8,957 bases of DNA from Candidatus Sumerlaeota bacterium (lineage in GTDB: Bacteria; UBP6; UBA1177), in the NCBI GenBank assembly GCA_007136595.1, contig SLGQ01000314.1, forward strand, positions 1 to 8,957, written 5' to 3'. The notes beneath the pieces were generated by a model that searched no databases, had not been told where the DNA came from, and worked only from the letters and a program-made list of their open reading frames with translations. Of the stretch, positions 6,285 to 8,957 are shown piece after piece; the first letter of the stretch is position 1; every line of letters starts with the position of its first letter. The position numbers and the translations under genes are program-made.

Positions 6285-8258
6285 CTATTCCTGTTTTTTT
6301 ATTTTTCTTAAATCGAGCTTCTTTTTCAACCATTCACTGCACAAAGCAAAAAGTTTTGAAAAAGTGCTCTCTTTCTCAACTCCGGGATCAAATCTTAACT
6401 TCTCATGGAGAGTGGACATCAGATATAACTCATCTTTTTCTTTATCTTCAAGGGTAACACCCACTCTTTCACTCCATGTTCTTATGCTTTCGTTATCAAA
6501 TTTTTCAAAACCCTTTTTTTCATATTTGTCAATAAACCTGTATAAGGGCGAATCCATCCCCTGAATTTCAATAACTTTTCTTTTTTCTCCGCTATTTTTT
6601 TCAACTTTCTTTTTTCTGACATATATTTTAACCATCATGAATATGGTAAGAAGTGTCGCAATCGCTATAAGAAGTTGATTAAATTCCTCGTTTTTAGTCC
6701 TCCTGAAGTGTTCGTACTCAATTCTTATCCAGGAAAGAAAGTCTTTTGCCGGCTCAAGAAAAGATCGTCTTTCTCTATCAACTTCATACCATATTGAAGG
6801 GGTGGTATCTATGGTCATCCACTCTCCGTTAACCCACGCTGTAACCCATGCATGGGCATCTCTTTTCCTTACAACAAATCTTTTTTCAAGCGCACTGTAT
6901 TCAGAAACTGAAAAACCTGTGCTGTATCTTGCGGGAATCCCTACCGCTCTCAGGATAAGTACTGTGGCTGTTGCAAAATACTCACAGTGTCCCGATCTTG
7001 TTTCGGTGAGGAATTTTTCAACGACAGATAAACTGTCTGAACTTCCGTCAAGGTTCAAAGAATATTTAAACGATGAAAAAAAGTTTTCGATCCTCATAAT
7101 TGAATCAAGATCATTTTTCCCTTTAAGCTCATACTGGGCAACTATTTGCTCTATTACTTTTTTTTCAAGTTCCGGGATAACAATGTCTCTTGTTTCCGGC
7201 GGAGGTTCATACCTGAAGTTTTCATCGTAAAAAACCGTATAATCAAGAAGATCGGGACCTTCATCGATCTTAACGGCACCTAAACCGCTTATTTCAACTC
7301 CTGCGACATCCATGTTTTCAGTTCTTTGAGATCCCTCAGGCAAAGCAAGCAATCCCTGTCCCTGCCTCCCCATCCATTTTGAAACTGTCAACGAATTTGA
7401 ACCTTTATCCTCTCCGAATATTTGCCAGCTCATATCTCCATCAGGAAATACTGTCCGTTGATCGCCGCTTCCTGTACGCCATGAAGAACTTGAAAGGATA
7501 TTGTAGTCGGCAGTTTTAAGATAAATGGGAATACCGGTACGGGAATGGGGAGTAACTCTCATCACTATTTCCCCGGAAAGTTTGAGATACCCGGTTTCTC
7601 CCATTGCCGTAGTGGTTTTATAAGGATCTTCATTAAGTGATTGATACCAGTTCCTGTAAAGCTCCATCATTTTATCCCGTAAAAGAACATGGGCATTTTC
7701 AATGGTTAAAATAAAACCGAAAGAAAGGGCAAAAACACAAACTGAAAAAATCAAGTATCTGATCATTTTATAACCGGAATTGATACCTTGATACAATATC
7801 CACAAAGCCAGTATAACGGTGACAGGAAAAAACCATAGTGCTCTGTTATCCGAAGCACCTGATGCAATAAAAACAGATAAAATGAACAATCCCCTCACAT
7901 CAAGCGGTTTGTGTTTGTGGACACCTTTACCGAAAGAAGTTCCGATAACGACAGTATCTCCGGTGCTGTATATCTGAGCAAAAAGCAGCGGCATGAAAAC
8001 GATCGGGATAATTGAAATAAAATAAAGGAAGATTTCTCTCGGCTCATTTTCAAGATATGAATAAAAAAGAAGAATAAGCATCACAACTGAGCTGAGATCA
8101 GATATTTTTATAAAGTCATTGTCTTTGAGATCAAACCGTGTCTTGACAAAAATCCCCGCTTCAAAAACAAGTGCCGCTATCACGGAAAACCATAGCCAAC
8201 CTGAGTTGAATCCCCAGTAAATAGTTACAGCACCTATAAAAAACGGAGGAATTTTCAT
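6285..8258 (-). CDS. TgpA-like membrane-anchored transglutaminase-family protein
   Basis: Inner-membrane protein of 657 aa with an extracytoplasmic transglutaminase-like (papain-fold) domain. Residues 1-180 contain about seven hydrophobic segments (DUF3488/TgpA-N type; last at about 158-177). A soluble region follows (about 185-380). The catalytic core is at about 375-480: C415 in RSGHCEYFA, H459 in RDAHAWV and D474 in TIDTTP form the complete Cys-His-Asp triad. A further membrane segment (about 519-537) leads to a charged, presumably cytoplasmic C-terminal tail (540-657) resembling DUF4129. Length and layout match Pseudomonas TgpA (about 670 aa), whose substrate is not firmly known; the fold could act as a transglutaminase or a protease. 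The start overlaps the upstream DUF58 stop as ATGA, with GGAG 11 bases upstream. It ends at a TAG 12 bases before the pilB -35 element. No terminator hairpin is visible, so read-through into the pilus genes is possible. Confidence 0.9.
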   Translation of the reverse strand: MKIPPFFIGAVTIYWGFNSGWLWFSVIAALVFEAGIFVKTRFDLKDNDFIKISDLSSVVMLILLFYSYLENEPREIFLYFISIIPIVFMPLLFAQIYSTGDTVVIGTSFGKGVHKHKPLDVRGLFILSVFIASGASDNRALWFFPVTVILALWILYQGINSGYKMIRYLIFSVCVFALSFGFILTIENAHVLLRDKMMELYRNWYQSLNEDPYKTTTAMGETGYLKLSGEIVMRVTPHSRTGIPIYLKTADYNILSSSSWRTGSGDQRTVFPDGDMSWQIFGEDKGSNSLTVSKWMGRQGQGLLALPEGSQRTENMDVAGVEISGLGAVKIDEGPDLLDYTVFYDENFRYEPPPETRDIVIPELEKKVIEQIVAQYELKGKNDLDSIMRIENFFSSFKYSLNLDGSSDSLSVVEKFLTETRSGHCEYFATATVLILRAVGIPARYSTGFSVSEYSALEKRFVVRKRDAHAWVTAWVNGEWMTIDTTPSIWYEVDRERRSFLEPAKDFLSWIRIEYEHFRRTKNEEFNQLLIAIATLLTIFMMVKIYVRKKKVEKNSGEKRKVIEIQGMDSPLYRFIDKYEKKGFEKFDNESIRTWSERVGVTLEDKEKDELYLMSTLHEKLRFDPGVEKESTFSKLFALCSEWLKKKLDLRKIKKQE

Positions 8259-8957
8259 AATTTTGCAAGCTCCACTTCTATGTTTTTAGGATCTATTCCT
8301 GTTTCATTTTCGATAAACTCTCCGCTTGTATCTCTTTTCCCTAAATAAAGCGGGAAAACTTTGATCCCCGTTGAACGGAGTTTCATAAGTATTTCATGCC
8401 TTTCATCATTGTAGCAGGGGGTAATGAAAAAAATGGAACCGCTCTGCGAACCTGCCTTCGACAATATTGGAAAAATTTCAGACAGCTTCTTTTTCCGTTC
8501 TGTTTCAACAAGGGCAAGAATAACCATAAGATCCTGAAATATCTCCTGAGTATTTGCATCTATTTCATATATCCGTTCTCCTGCAACGACCATATTGGGC
8601 ATCATATCTATCGCTGAAAAATATTCTAAAAGTGATGCCGTAAGAGTAACTGCACCTTCAAAATTATCTGAATAACTTTCACTGATGAAATTGTCGAGAA
8701 ACAAAACTGTTCCCGCATCAACTTCCCTGTGGTGTTCCCTTATTTTCAACTTTCCCGTTTTTGCACTTGACTTCCAATGTATGAACCTCGGAGAATCTCC
8801 GGGGACATATTCTCTGAGTGATTTTAATTCGTAACCTCTTCCCGTTTCTTCCGTTTCCCTTGTTTTTTCAGAAGTGCTGTCTCTTGAACCATCTATGAGA
8901 TCAACTTTGTCCATCTGAAATATTTCGGGAAGAACTATTATCTGTCCCGGATTTTCA
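8255..8957 (-). CDS. DUF58-family protein, C-terminal part (cut by right edge)
   Basis: The reading frame is open to the window edge, with 233 codons visible. A methionine at 8912-8914 is internal, because family-typical sequence continues before it (NPGQIIVLPEIF). The DUF58 signature is clear: REYVPGD (visible residues 48-54), then RFIHWKSSAKTGKLKIREH (57-75) and the strand TVLFLDN (83-89) that opens a von Willebrand A-like fold. The Asp there is followed by NFISES, so a canonical DxSxS metal site is not evident. N-terminal membrane helices, usual in the family, would lie beyond the edge. DUF58 proteins commonly sit between a MoxR AAA+ ATPase and a transglutaminase. The 4-base overlap with the transglutaminase gene here fits that arrangement. 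The molecular role is unknown; a chaperone or assembly function with MoxR is the usual guess. Confidence 0.88.
   Translation of the reverse strand, partial: ENPGQIIVLPEIFQMDKVDLIDGSRDSTSEKTRETEETGRGYELKSLREYVPGDSPRFIHWKSSAKTGKLKIREHHREVDAGTVLFLDNFISESYSDNFEGAVTLTASLLEYFSAIDMMPNMVVAGERIYEIDANTQEIFQDLMVILALVETERKKKLSEIFPILSKAGSQSGSIFFITPCYNDERHEILMKLRSTGIKVFPLYLGKRDTSGEFIENETGIDPKNIEVELAKL

Noticed and set aside
6802..7230. A 142-codon plus-strand open frame opposite the transglutaminase gene
   Set aside because: It overlaps the catalytic core on the opposite strand, where codons are constrained by the triad. Composition is low-information and no domain is visible.
8255..8914. DUF58 gene starting at the methionine at 8912-8914
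   Set aside because: The frame remains open to the window edge and the residues before the methionine fit the family, so the real start lies outside the window.

Overview
The window holds seven protein genes, all on the minus strand, packed with almost no non-coding DNA. Read in the direction of transcription (right to left) they are: a DUF58 protein cut by the right edge, a TgpA-type membrane transglutaminase, the type IV pilus genes pilB, pilT and pilC, the sensor kinase pilS, and the first third of pilR, cut by the left edge. No tRNA, rRNA, CRISPR array, insertion sequence or transposon remnant is visible. No stretch over 300 bases lacks a gene. The only real intergenic gap lies between the transglutaminase and pilB (about 60 to 85 bases).

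The host is most likely a Gram-negative, AT-leaning bacterium (G+C around 40% by eye, not calculated). The order pilB-pilT-pilC-pilS-pilR is the one known from Geobacter-like Desulfobacterota and Myxococcota. The low G+C would also fit Deferribacterota or a similar deep lineage. This placement is inferred from gene order and composition, not from a marker gene.

Right block (6285-8957): the DUF58 protein and the transglutaminase overlap by 4 bases and form the end of what is, in many bacteria, a MoxR ATPase / DUF58 / transglutaminase operon. The MoxR gene would lie beyond the right edge. Substrate and pathway are unknown.

Left block (1-6272): a good sigma70-type promoter (TTGACT, 17 bases, TATACT) sits just upstream of pilB and appears to drive the pilus set. 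PilB powers pilus extension, PilT powers retraction, PilC is the inner-membrane platform on which both act, and PilS/PilR is the two-component system that in other bacteria controls sigma54-dependent pilA transcription. From pilT to pilR every junction overlaps by 1 to 8 bases, which suggests one translationally coupled transcript. The major pilin gene is not in the window and may follow pilR beyond the left edge.

This is a conserved pilus locus rather than a new system. The points most worth checking are the pilB promoter and its non-ATG start, the decayed c-di-GMP signature in the PilB N-terminal domain, a one-residue insertion in the PilR receiver loop, and the transglutaminase module lying directly upstream of the pilus operon.
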